From positions 10,448,303-10,512,302 of the forward strand of contig JAIUCV010000022.1 in assembly GCA_026724425.1 (NCBI GenBank): DNA of 64,000 nt, written 5' to 3'. The notes beneath the pieces are model-generated. The model did no database searches and was not told the DNA's origin. It worked only from the letters and a program-made list of their open reading frames with translations. The stretch comes from Erythrophleum ivorense (lineage: Eukaryota > Streptophyta > Magnoliopsida > Fabales > Fabaceae). The position numbers and the translations under genes are program-made. Of this stretch, positions 25,313-37,582 are shown piece after piece (within the stretch, counting starts at the first letter, position 1; every line of letters begins with the position of its first letter).

Positions 25313-27685
25313 TTTATGAATTATATAAATATAAACTTTGACATCAAAATACATAAATTCCTATTTTATTATCAAAGTCTCATTCTTCAAGTTACTTGGC
25401 TCCCATTTCTTGCTCCACATGGCTTACTTAGACATAGTGAGATATAATATGGGAGAAGAGTGAGATTCAAAGAATCTTAATAGCTCTTTTACCCTTTCAA
25501 GCATATATATATATGGCACATTTTCATGTCAAGGAATGCAAGCATGTAATAAAAGCCTCTTGTAAACATACATAAGCATATTCTCATGTCACATAAACTT
25601 ATTCAAGTCAAACTTAGGCTCTAAGGGCTTTTGGTCTAGCCTCACCCAATTCTTTAGGGCTTTTAGATTTGCCTCACCCAATTTTAGGGACTTTTAACTT
25701 AGCCTCACTCTTTCTTGAGACTTTTGGCTTTATCTTACCCATTGTTAAGGACTTTTGGCTTTTCCTCACCCATTTTAAGGGACTCTTGGCACAACCTCAC
25801 CCATTCAAGCCATCTTGCATTCAAAACATTTTTCAAGAAGCAAAATGGTACTAAAGTCTTAAATCAATGACTATAAACATATCTCATGGTTCAAACATAC
25901 ACACATAAGCATCTAATGACAACCAAACATCCAAGAAAGGATAGAGAGCTACCTTGAGACAAGAAACACAAGCTTTCTTCCTTGGATTTCTCTTTCCCCC
26001 TTCTCGGCCTTACACACACAGAGCTAGGTAGGGCTTGATTTTCATGGCCTAGATACATTAATAAGGCACGATTACATCATTGGAACAATTTTTTACCTCA
26101 TAAACTCTATGCAAGCTTGTCTTAACTTATGGCATGGTTATGGTTCCATATAAAAGCATAATGTAGAAAACCCTAAAATTTATGATCTTAGCTCTAATTT
26201 CTCATTCAATCTAAGTCATATGAACCTATTTAAACTCCTTAGAGTCATCACCAATTCAATTCAAGGAGCCTAAACTTAAGTTGCTTCTTTATACCTAAAA
26301 AAGGAACCTAAATCTCCATCTTATAAACCATGGCTTCTAAATTTATACCAATGGTTCCTTTGGTGTTTATTATTCATATCTAGACCATTTCTATCCTTGG
26401 AAAAAAGAAATACCTTCCTAGGTGCATTATCGTCTCTTGGTAGAGACATAGCCTAAGGTGAAGGACCTATAGAGTTTCATTCAATTTCCTAGGGGTTTTG
26501 GCATCCATGAAGCTTCCTAGACCTCTTATGAACTCATACATACCCTTACATAAGTTAGATTGTCATTAGAAGATTTCAAAAATTGCTAGGTGCAACAAGA
26601 ACCTTAAGTGACATAACTTAATATCTAAAGCTTCTCTTTTAGTTCCAATTGCATATTCTTACTCCTCATGCCTTAAAACCCTTGTTCCTACCTTGCTATG
26701 ATGAAAAATCCTTCCCTTCTTGATGGGCCTAGGGTTGGCCAAAAAACACAAGAGAAGAAGTAACCAAGAAGATGCAAGAAAGCCATGATATCTTCTTCCT
26801 ATTGAAGCTGCTAGGGTTGGCCAAAAAACACATTAAGCTTTTCTAAGGAGCTTTCTAAAGTTACTAATCTCTCCTATAATTCTCTCTTCTTCCTACTGAA
26901 CTAGCCATGAAATAGCTCCAAATAACTTATCAAAACCATAAGAAAAGAGAGGAGAAAGAGGAGAAGAAGTGTGATGAAGCAAGAAGCATGGAAAAACCTT
27001 AATATCTTACCTTTTTTACTTGGTTTTCTCTTCCCTTCTTCCTCCCTTTTGGTGTGCCACTTGAAGTAGGTTTTAGTTTTGTTTTAGTGTAGAGAAGAGT
27101 CGATTTAGACACCAAGGAGAAATTGGATGTGATATATAAGGAGCAAGACTAAGTTATAACACTTTTTGAAAATTTCCATTTTGTCCTTAAACTTGGTTCC
27201 TTCCATTTTGTCTCATTTTAACACTTTTTTAATAACCATCTTTTCCATTATGAAATTTAGATCCTCTAATTCATAAAATGCCTTTGGTTTCACCTAAACT
27301 GGATTTAGAACCTTCTCAAACGAATTAGTCAAAATCTTGGTCAATTGATACTCTAAATTGCATATTAGAGGGGTTTAAATCATTTTAGGGGTTCCTATGA
27401 TTTTTAGGGCCTCTGAGAACCCCAGAAAACTCAAATTTTCTATTTAAAAATTCCTCCTTTGAGTTTTCTAAAAGTTGCCCAAAATTAAAAAAATGCCATT
27501 ACCTTTTCGTCTAATTTTGTTTAGCTATTCTGACTCAAATTTCAGGGCATCTTTAGCCTTGTGTCCTCATTTTTAATTGTTTAGATTATTACTTTAATTT
27601 TGTTTGGCTTCTAATCATTCAATTTAGGGGACTTCATTTTGTAATCTCCTTAATTTTAGGACTTTTAGAACAAATGGGTGTTACA
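25313..27685 (-). repeat. Diverged LTR, minus orientation, 3' two thirds
   Basis: It follows the family-1 LTR order from about offset 1,290 to the end: the CATTCTTCAAG...TTGGCTCCC block, hairpin GATTCAAAGAATC (25,464-25,476), the leader region, the U3-like end with TTTTCCATTATGAAATTTAG, and the terminal GGGTGTTACA at 27,685. It is more diverged than copies A-D. It may be the right part of the sequence split by solo LTR B. The Athila host LTR at 28,826 belongs to a similar diverged subfamily. Confidence 0.6.
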
Positions 27686-28724
27686 TTTAGAGCATAAAAT
27701 TGCCTTCTTATGTATAATATAGATATGATTGTATAACATGCATGCTTGTTTCCATATGCTTAAGTGAACCACATGTGTGTTAAATGTTAGTTTAGCTACT
27801 GGGATTATTTGAATCTCATTCTTCTTTATTTCTATTAACCATGGCTAGGTGAAACTCAAAGAAAGGAGAATGATTAACAAAAGGCTTAGAGAAGTTGTTT
27901 AAGACAAGGAAATTAGTATAGGATATGTTAGAATGCATATGAAGTTCCATGATGTTTGTTTTTATTCTTGTATATGGGATAGTGATTTTTAATTGTAAAG
28001 CAATTTTATATGGTAAATCAGTCACATAGGATGCAAGTGACATTTCAAATTTGCTCAAAGTGAGAAATGACATTTTAGAGCTTATTTGATACTAATTGGA
28101 ACCAAACGTTTGACCATTTGAGTTATAAAACATTCTTTTACCTTTGATAGCCTTAGTAATTGAATTTGGCATTGAAATTTGGCAAACAATTAGAAGACAC
28201 TTAAAGCTTTCTACAGAGCCAAAGATCATAATTTTTGAAACTCTATAAAATATTTGGTGATTTTTTAAAGTTGGCCCTAAAAAGCTAAAAAATGAAGTTA
28301 CTGTTCATACTGGTTTGGTCTTGGATTTTATGCCTTTTGAGGGGCCAAATAGATTCATTTTAATTCAAAATAATATGAAGTTCACATCATAAACTTTCTA
28401 AGGATATCTAATTTGCATTAATCGAAATTGTATAACTTAAGTTATGAATTTTTGAAATTGGGACTACATTATGTGTTTTATGGCTAATTTGAATAATGAT
28501 CCTCTTGATTAGTTTAATCTCCATATACATGTTATATTGGTTGTAACAAATTACTTATGATGAATTTGTGAGATGAAATGGTTAAAATCCATGATTAAGC
28601 ATTTTGAAATCATTTGATGTTTTTAGTAACTAAAATTTCTACTACTAAAGGTTTGGTTGCCATAAATTTGCCTTAAATAACCATATGTATATATTAAAAA
28701 TGACGGATATGTTATGGTGTAACA
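27686..28724 (+). repeat. Diverged plus-oriented LTR fragment, 3' end
   Basis: It contains the family landmarks in plus order: GGGATTATTTGAATCTCATTC (hairpin with one mismatch, 27,803-27,815), a region like the 3' part of copies A-D, and the end TATGGTGTAACA at 28,724. Its left end abuts the minus-oriented LTR. Flanks ATTTG (5,321-5,325) and TTTAG (27,686-27,690) could be a damaged target duplication. If so, it belongs with 1-1,018 and 4,727-5,325. Confidence 0.5.
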
Positions 28725-28825
28725 AAATCCATCAACCTAGTGTTTCATAAACAATCACCAAGTCATGAGTTGTTTGGCTTAAAAGAAAGAGAAGAAAGAA
28801 ATTATTATTTTTGGAGTACTTACTA

Positions 28826-29456
28826 TGTAATAACTTGCTTTTTAAAAACTAAACTAAAACCAATAGATTGACACTAGAACACCCTAAAGAAAAGCAGATT
28901 GAGACTAAATGAAGTTAGGATGTTAATTAAAATATCTAAAAATGTGGTTAGAGTCTAAGGTTAGCTGGGAAATTGAGCCAAAAAGGCCAAACGGAGAGAT
29001 ACGAAGGCCAGTGGTAAAATCGTAATTTTAAGTAACTTTTAAAAACTCAAAGGAGGGGGTTTTAAATGAGAAAATTAAGTTTTTTGGATTCTCATAGGTC
29101 CTAAAAACTATAAGAATCCCTAAAATAGTTAAAACCTCTTTGGTCTACATTTTAAGTTATCAGTTGACTAAAACTTTGACTGAACAATTCAATAATATTT
29201 TAAATCCAATTTGGGTGAAACCAAAGATATTTTATAAATTAGAGGACTTAAATTTTATGATGGAAAAGACGGTTCTAAAAAAAGAGTTGAAATGAGCTCA
29301 ATTGGGGGAATCAAAGTTAAGGGACAAAAATAGAATTTTGAAAATATTATAATATACCCTCAACCCGTCTTAAAATAATGTTCCACTTCTCCCACTCACT
29401 TAAATTGACTTTCATCTGGCTAAAATATAACCTAGACTAATCTTGAGTGGTGCATA
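28826..29456 (+). repeat. Subfamily-2 LTR, 5' part, interrupted by the Athila element
   Basis: It starts TGTAATAACTTGCTTTTTAAAAAC. The same start occurs at 63,688 (TGTAATAACCTGCC...). The U3-like order (CTCAAAGGAGG, TTTTGAC, GATGGAAAAGACGG) matches family 1, so it is a related chromovirus LTR. It is broken at GCATA (29,452-29,456) and resumes at 63,485. The 101 bp before it (28,725-28,825) I cannot assign. Confidence 0.7.
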
Positions 29457-30625
29457 ATATTTCAATATTATTATATTTTATGTTCCTTATATTTAGTCTT
29501 AATAATAAATTATTATGGTTAATTTGATGACTTTGGGCTTATTTTATATTAAGTGGGCTTAAATTAGATAAATGGACTTTAATTTCATTTTTATTATATT
29601 TATCCAACAGAGGCCCAATTATTTTTTAATTGTATTTTGTAGGATAGAAGATTCCCAAAAGGATTGGGTTAGAAGACTCCTACAAGGATTTAGATATTAT
29701 CTTATTAAATCTTAAAAGGATTTGGATATTAATTTCAAGATTAGCTTTAAGATTAGTATTAGATTCCTTATGGAAGAAGGTAACTTCACCTAATTTAAAG
29801 AGGAAAAGATGTCACCATAGAACACACTCCATCTTCTCTAATTCTTATTCTTCTTTTCATTTTCATCTATGACTTACTAATTTTCTCGGTGATCAATCTA
29901 GAGTCTAAACCTGATAGGGAACTTGAGTCCATATTTGTATAGAACTTTAGTTTAAAATTTGATTTCAGGCTGTATTTCATTTTTATTCTCTTTGTTTTCA
30001 TAAAATTTATATTAATCTGGTTAGATAATTTTTATTACATGAATTCTAATTCATTTGATTTATCTGAGAAAGTGTTTTGATTTAATTGGTTGATTAATCA
30101 ATTAAATTTATTCTAAACACCATTAGGATTCTGTGTGTATCTCTAGTCAAGTGCTAAATATTTTGGCTTTGTATTGTTAACAGAAGCACGATTGCGTTCT
30201 GATTAGCAATATGAAACAATTGAAATCCTAAATGGTAGTTTAGGAATATTAATTGAAATAACTAGAGGATTAAAAATCAAACCAGAGGTATTTTTATATG
30301 AGAAGGATAAGGAATTGTCAGGGGAAGAATTTTGGATTGGTTACGCATCATTTTAATTGAATTTCATTTTTTTTATTTTTGTTCATTAATTTACTATTCA
30401 GTTTAATTAGTGTGACTTCATATTGAACCCCCCAATCATCATAATTCTATTTTTGTCATTCCTAAACTAATTGATTTGATTAAAAGCTCTATGGGAGATG
30501 TAATATTTGATTTTCTGAAAATAAGAGAAAACGTGAGAAACGTAGTGTATGGTTTCTCCGTAAACAAACGAAACTCACTGAATACAAAAGGAAGTCCCCC
30601 GAAATGACTTAGTTAAGGCTCTAAA

Positions 30626-33527
30626 TGTGACAACCCTATCTTCTAATCATTGTAATTATTGTTAAATACATGATTAATAATTAATGATCAAGGTTTGGAG
30701 TCATTACAATTTGTTACATTATGAAAATATAGGAAAATTTGAACCTTGATATTAGGGTCATCATTAAACAATCACAAATGGGAGAATGGATAAAAGAGAT
30801 TATACTGTCATGAGGGGTTTATGATTCGTCCATCTATCAATTTCAACACACAAAACCTCTCATAAGTGTTCCTATATCATTTCCTAGCATTACCATTGAA
30901 GGAACTAGGATTTCAAGGCAGTTTGAGGACTTGCGCTGCAGCCTATACCATTCCCGCCGCGGCTAAGTTGCTCTTTGGAATTACTGGGCAAATTTCTCAA
31001 TCGTCGTGGTGAGTTAGACCATCATCGCAACGGAAATGTCTCCTGGAGCTACTGTTCTAAGTCCCATGATTCTCGCCTCGACGCAATACACTTGTGCTGC
31101 GACGAGATTCACAATTGGACACCCCTTAGTTTGTTCCCTCAACTAGCGCCGCGGTGGTACGTGATGCTCTGCGACGAGGTTTCATTCTGTTACCCTCCTG
31201 GGCGATTTGTTTCACTCTGAGCTATGCGCAAGTTTCCTCATGCCCCGTCATTCCTTGACACTGTTGCTCTCCAAGAAATTTTTATTCGCTTGCACCGTGG
31301 CGATTTTACTCATGCCGCGGCACCCCTCACCTCTGTCACTCATTTGGCCATGGCAGAGCCTTCTTAGCTGTGGCGTGACTCCCTCCTGTAACTATATCTC
31401 CTAAATTTCATCCCCTACACTCCAATTCTCATCTTGGGACTACACTAGGACCACTCCCTCTCATTTTATATGACTCTAATGGTATTTATCTACCCTATAC
31501 ACCCAGCTATTCTACCATTACCAATTCAAAACTTAAATGTAAATTTTCACTCCTCCAACTATCCTATACCGGCAAGTCCATAGAATAATAGCAACAAAAA
31601 TTCATGCACTATTGGAAATTAAAATTCGATATACATTCCATCAGAGGTTTCATGCATCAATGGTTCATATTACATCTAATACATCACATAATTATATTCC
31701 CAACAATATACCATACCATAAATTCAGCAAAATTCATACGTCAAGTGTTATGGGTTCATACATCCGATATCAAGCTAAAATGAGGTCTAACTCCTCAATG
31801 AATACATCCTAGGTAATCAAAATATAAGAGCCTACACTTGGCAACATGAATACATGATGATGTTATACAATAAGGGATACAAAATTTAGCATCTATACTA
31901 AATAAGTCAACCTAAGTGTAACCTTTTCCCCACATGTTAGAGCTTATGGATTTTCATCCACTTACTTCTCCTTATCCTTATCAGAAGAACGTTCACCTGA
32001 AATTTTAATCCCATAAAATGGGATGAGATGCGAATCTCAATAACCAAGGAAATTCCATCATATAATCCAGTTTAATTAGATACATGCATAATTTCACATA
32101 AGCATAAGAAGAACACTAGTCATATCAGTAAATGAAATAATTAGGCTATCATGATCACTATCCCATACTAGCAATCATATTTTCACATGTTAAAGGCAAA
32201 TAACACCAGGAGAGGCCCGTCCATCGCACCTACTCCCCTTTGAGCACAACTAGGGCTCAGTGCATTTGGGGTTTGATCATAACCCGGTGCTCGATTGAAG
32301 CACATACACAGGTGGCAGTCGCACCACAGCTCCACCATGGACTCACAAGGTCCAATCATAATACAATAGATAGCCAACCAATTCATTCAACATTTCAAAT
32401 CATTCATGTATAGAAAATATGAAATTAAAACAGATATATGCATGGAATTAATGTAAACCTGGTTACCTCACTTGTAGATAATTGCAACAGCCACCAATGA
32501 TATAAAAATCTTCCTAAAACCATAACATTAGAAAATTACTACTTTAATTCATCATTAACAGTTGCAATAAGTGTCCAAAGAATTTAAAATGCTAATGACT
32601 ACCTAGGGAATACTTACCCAGCCACCACAAATCTCAAATTCAGATTGAAGTGTCCTCTACTAAAAACCTCAATATTTCACCTAAAATCCTAAGCAAATTC
32701 GTACAAAATTAATACCCATATTATAAATTAGCTATGGGGGTCTTAAACTAGCAAAGAAAGCATCAAAATGAAAGATTTATACTCACCTAATGTCAGCCCT
32801 AGCCTCAACCTACGAATTTCACTAAGAAAATCCCAAACAACCACATTTCAGATTTTGGGTATGGTGAAAATACTCTAAATAAAAAACTAATTGGACCAAA
32901 ATGAAGAGAAAGATGAGAGGATTAAGTTATATAACTATTACCTTGGCTGAATCTTGCTCTAGAAGTGGGAAAATATGGAAATATGCCAAGAACCCTAAAG
33001 CCTCCTTTGGACCTCCGAATTTTGAGATGTGTGTTTGTGTTTCAGCAAATGGGGAAGAGGCTGAAGTATTTAGGTTTTAGTTGGGTCAAATATGGGTCAT
33101 GGGTTCCTCCAAGGTCCAACTCCATTTGGGCTTCAGATTTTAGCTTTGTTGGGCCAGCTCTTGTGCATTGGGCTGCTAAAATTCTATTGGGCCAGACTTA
33201 GTTTTAAGAACTCCATTGTTTGGGTCTGCACAAGGTTCATTGGGCCATTCCTAAGAGCTTGTGCAAGTTGGGCCTTGGGTCTCTAACCCATTAAATCAAA
33301 TTAGACCTGCACCTACTTATTGGGCCTCTATTAGCCTCTTATCATGATCTCTTATATTAATTTGGGCCTAGATGAAATTTCTATCCCAATTAAATCTCAA
33401 ACCCATATTAATAAATTTTATCTTTCTAAAATCTCCTTTCACCTAACTTGCCCAATTATCTTATATTAATTATTCTTAATTAACCTAATCCATTATTAAT
33501 ACTTTAATTAATTTTTGGGGTATTACA
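30626..33527 (-). mobile_element. Third-family solo LTR (2.9 kb) nested in solo LTR C
   Basis: On the plus strand it runs from TGTGACAACCCTATC to GGGGTATTACA, with an exact CTAAA duplication at 30,621-30,625 and 33,528-33,532. A second copy lies at 46,729-49,470. The hairpin TGAGATGCGAATCTCA (32,024-32,039) is in the same sense as in the minus-oriented family-1 copies. That, and the minus-strand start TGTAATACCCC, suggests minus orientation, but this is an inference. It includes a CpG-rich block at 30,931-31,385. No internal domain is present. Confidence 0.85.
30931..31385. repeat. CpG-rich degenerate repeat block in the third-family LTR, copy 1
   Basis: Against an AT-rich background this block carries many CCGCGG-like and CGYNGYGG motifs, spaced irregularly and often followed by GAATT, GAGTT or CAATT-like words. 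The second copy at 47,041-47,470 shows the pattern more clearly. Short open frames here reflect composition and are not conserved between the copies. Confidence 0.6.
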
Positions 33528-33950
33528 CTAAAAAATTTGAGAATCCTAGGCTCAGACGGAAAGAAAAATAGAGCTAGAATGAAGAAACAAATTGTGATGA
33601 AAGATTGACGAGACGTAAGGGCATTTTGTCATTTTAAGCAAATTTTGAAATTCACATAGGAGGGCTTTTTAAATGAAAATTTTGAGTTCTCTAGGTTCTT
33701 AGAGGCCCTAAAAACTATGGAAAGCCCCGAGACAGTTAAAACCTCTCAGGTTGATGTTTTCTAATGTTGGTTTACTCGAACTTTGACTGATTCGTTCGGG
33801 AAGGTTTTAGCTTTGATTCGAGTGATTCCAAAGGTATTTTACTATAATAGAAAATACAGTTCTAAAAAAGGAGTTAAAATGAGTTAAAAACAAAAATGCC
33901 AAGAATGAAGGACAAAATAAATTTTTTTGAAAAAGTCCTTCTTAAATCCT

Positions 33951-33960
33951 TTATATATAT
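33951..33960 (+). promoter_or_regulatory. TATA-like box of solo LTR C
   Basis: TTATATATATGAGGCGC, at the same LTR offset and with the same downstream GGCGC as copy A. Confidence 0.5.
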
Positions 33961-36900
33961 GAGGCGCTCTTCTTCTCCCCTCATTTTGGTCAATCAAGTT
34001 TTGCCCAAAAACCAAAGAAGACTCAAGGGAGAAAGACACACAAGAACAAGACAAAGAGAAGGAAAAAAACTCAAGAAAAAGGTAAGAAATTATTGAAATT
34101 TCCTAGTCTTCTCCTTGGGAAATTTCTTCTCCTCCTTCTCCCCTTTCTCCTTATGATTTTCTTAAAGTTTTTGGTGCTATTTTGAGGTCAGACCAAGAGG
34201 GAAAAATTTGGATTTGAAGAGAGAAGGCCAAGGAAAGTGAGAATTAAGCAAGGAAAACAAGGTAAATCTTCCATCCTATGGTAGCTACTTCCTCCCCCTC
34301 CTTCTCCCTATTTCTCCCTATATATGTAGCTACAAGAAGGCTAGAATTTTGAGGAGAACCAAGGGTGAATTCTATGAATTTAAGGGAGGAGAGTAAGAAT
34401 ATGCAAGGAAATTCAAGAAAAGGCCATAGATTTTCAAGGTGGCAAACCTAGGGTTTCATGGGTTTAATTGAAAATATGATTTGATGTAATTATTCCTAGG
34501 CCTAAATGAATGTTTAAATGAGTTCCCAAGATCCCTAGGAGTCTCCCCATATGCATCTTCCATGTAGAAAAAAAAAGAAAACTTCCATGGATGCTAAATG
34601 GTGCATAATCTAAGCCAAAGGGGGTTGAGACACCTAGGGAGAGTTTTAAATTTTTCCAAACCCATTTTTGAGTCATATATGATGAATGAAAATGAGAGAA
34701 AATCTTGGGAAAAATTTAGGAGGCTTAGAGAATGAATTAGTGTCTTTAAGTTCCATAATATGACCTAAAGAAGCAACATGTAGTTAGGCTCTTTGTTTTA
34801 ATTATGTGATGGCTCCAAAAGGCTTAAAAGGAGTCAAGAATCATATTTGAAAGGAAAGAATAGAGCTTAGAACTCATTTGATGGATGTTACTTCATTAGG
34901 TGCATTCTTGGAACCATAAAGGGGCTAATAAACCAAGTTAGTGTTTAAGGAAGATGTATGGCCTTAGAATTAATTCCATGAACCTAATTGGCTCCCACAA
35001 ATTGTGTTTAGGCCAAGAGAAATGATCTCCACCTTGGGTGTGTGAGGTCAAGAGAGAGGATTCAAGACTCAAGGAAAAAGTGTGTAAATGCAAGCAAGGT
35101 AGCTCTCTCCACCTTCTCTCATGCATGAATGTGTATTTACATTGTCTTTGGATGTGTGTATATATGTTTTAAGCCATGAAAAGTATTTTAATATGATTTC
35201 ATAAGCCATGGTACCATGATAATGTTTTATGCATTCAAATGATGTTTTATATGCTTGCCTTGGTTTGCTTGAGTGTGGAGAAGCCAAGAACCCTCTAGCC
35301 ATGGTGAGGATGAGCCAAGAACCTTTAAAGTTGGTTGAGACAAAGTAAAATGTCTTTCAAAAGTAAGGTTGACTCCTAAGAGTAAGGTTGAGTCAAAAAA
35401 TTCTCAAAGAAATGGGCGAGGCAAGTCTAAAATCCACAAGTGAATGGATGAGGCTAATCCACTTACTTAGCAAGCCTATGCATGCTATGTATGATTTGAT
35501 CAAATGCCAAGAATGTTTCTTGAATGCTCACATATGTTAACATGTCCATGCATATATTTTCAAGGCTTGTATTGCAAATTTTATGTGTGATTGAAAGGGA
35601 GATGAGCTATTGAGATTCTTTGAATCTCATTCCCTCTTCTCCAATGTTCTAACATATTAGGTGGACCAAGAGAACAAGGAAATGGGAGCCAACCACTTGA
35701 GAGATGAGAGCATGACATTCAAGTGTATAGATTTCGTTACTTTAAGGCCATATGAATAGCAAATGTTGTAATCTATGGTTGTATATATTTAATAATGTTA
35801 TGAACATATATAATTATGTTAATGTATCATGTATAAATGAGAACTAAGGTTATATGTATGAAAATGTGCAATTTGGACATGTAATGGCAAACTAGTATTA
35901 TGGAAATGTATGTATAAATGGAAGTGGAATGGCCAAATTGAGATGCATGAGGTTTGGGACCACTTGGGCAGTTCATACAAGTCATATTCATGCTTTTAAA
36001 CTTGCCCAAGAGGTGCCAAACATCAAGGGGAGTCATTTGGACACATTTGGTATATAATATGGAGTAAAATTGACCATATTGAAAACCTATACTACTTTTT
36101 GTCCAAATGAGCTCTTCTTGGTATAAGGTTTTGCATGTATTTAGAGCTTGTTGAGAGCTTTTTGGAAGCTAAAGTGTAGAATTTTTGGAGGTCTATGGAA
36201 TATTTTGATGAGTTTTCAAAGTTGGAAAATTTTCTAAAATTGGTTCAATGTACTATTCACTCAAGTCTGAAATTAAATTATGTCACTTATAGGGCAAATG
36301 ATGTCCAATTGCCACAACATTTTATAGAAAGAAACTAAACACTCCCAGTGACTTGTGCCAACTAGAAGCACCCCATTTGGATGCCTAGAGAGGGAGATAT
36401 GAATTTTTAAAATTTCTGCCCAGTATCAGGCTTTCAAATAGACCTCAGGTACTATTTGATTGATTTTATAGATTTGGATGTGCTTGGACTAGTTTGAAGT
36501 TATTTTTTTTCTCTATCTAACATCCTTATATTTCCATATTGATATCATTTACAAGGATTGGATTTTTATAGAATTAATTAGACATTTTTGAAGTTCATAG
36601 CATAAACCTATATCAATACTAATAGCCAGTCGGACCTTTGCACCTTTTCGAATGTAAAACTTCTTCTGTGTGATGTTTCATGGACTGGCCATATTTTTAG
36701 TATAAATTAGACATATGTAGCTTTCAGAATGGTAAAGAATATATGATTTTGATTTTTTTAAAATTAGTTATGATTTTCCAAAATTTGTGACAAAAAAGAA
36801 AAAATTCTGGCCAAAGTAGCTATCATGGATTCTATGTATTCCCTTGCCTTGCACAAGTTGTAGGCTATTTTTGGGAATGAAAATGAGTTGTATCTATATA

Positions 36901-37183
36901 ATTAAATATGAGAATATGATACATGAGTCCATATAGCCCATGGGACTCTAAAGAAAAATTTTTATCCGTGACAAAGTGCATGTACCTTCATTGTTCTCAT
37001 GCTACCTTGCTTGCTTCCTTATGAAATGCATAGAATAAGACCCTAAAATGGCATAAGACAAGCTAGATAAATATGGTGTTACAGAAGATGACTTGTTAGG
37101 CATTATACTACAAACTAGCAAAAATAACTAATCTTAGCTAGTTCGACAACTGTGAGTGAACAATAATTTCTTTACCAAGATTT

Positions 37184-37201
37184 TGGTGCTATTGCCGAGG
37201 A
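37184..37201 (+). promoter_or_regulatory. Primer-binding site of the Athila element (tRNA-Asp type)
   Basis: TGGTGCTATTGCCGAGGA, six bases after the LTR end. It agrees with the complement of the plant tRNA-Asp 3' end (TGGCGCCGTTGCCGGGGA) at 14 of 18 bases; all four differences are C-to-T or G-to-A. This primer choice is typical of Athila elements. Confidence 0.82.
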
Positions 37202-37582
37202 GCCAACTAATCATAATCAATTAGAATAGAAAATTCCTTAGTTTCAGTTTTTATTTTAGCATCTTGACGTAGTGTTTGTGGTTAACTTTTTGTATTTTTT
37301 AGTATTCTGTGATTGTTTTGAGTAATACTGGTATAAGGGGTGACTAACTTCGATTGAGTTTATACTTGGTTTATAGGTTTTAACTATTGTGAGAAATCAA
37401 CATCATAGCTTTGCTATGTGGTAGGCCACTTTTTGGCCAAAATTTATTGTTTAGACCATTTTTTTTATTTTTTAGTATTTTTTACTGTGATTTTTTGCTA
37501 TTTTTCTAATTTTTCTAAATTTATTTTGATTTTTCTTGATAATTTTTAGGTGTTTTCTTTCATTTTAATTCATTCTTGGTGT

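Larger units (their letters stand above)
30499..37083 (+). mobile_element. Solo LTR C of Tekay family 1, split by a third-family LTR
   Basis: It starts TGTAATATTTGATTTTCTG (30,499) and ends ATATGGTGTTACA (37,083). Flanks GGAGA (30,494-30,498) and GAAGA (37,084-37,088) are a 5-bp duplication with one change; the intact partner site in the 3' Athila LTR reads GGGAGACGACCTGG. The LTR itself is 30,499-30,625 plus 33,533-37,083, about 3.68 kb. TATA-like box 33,951-33,960, AAGGTA motifs near 34,079 and 34,259, hairpin GAGATTCTTTGAATCTC at 35,612-35,628. Confidence 0.88.
29457..37177 (+). repeat. 5' LTR of the Athila element, split by solo LTR C
   Basis: The LTR occupies 29,457-30,498 and 37,089-37,177. 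It matches the 3' LTR (58,310-58,520 and 62,566-63,484) along its length: TTATTATATTTTAT start, AATAAATTATTATGG, and GGCATTATACT...CTAGTT near the end, closing with TTTACCA. Neither LTR holds a convincing gene. Confidence 0.88.

Noticed and set aside
30975..31404. Frames of 81 and 65 codons in the first CpG-rich block
   Set aside because: Same cause as in copy 2; the predicted peptides do not resemble those of copy 2.
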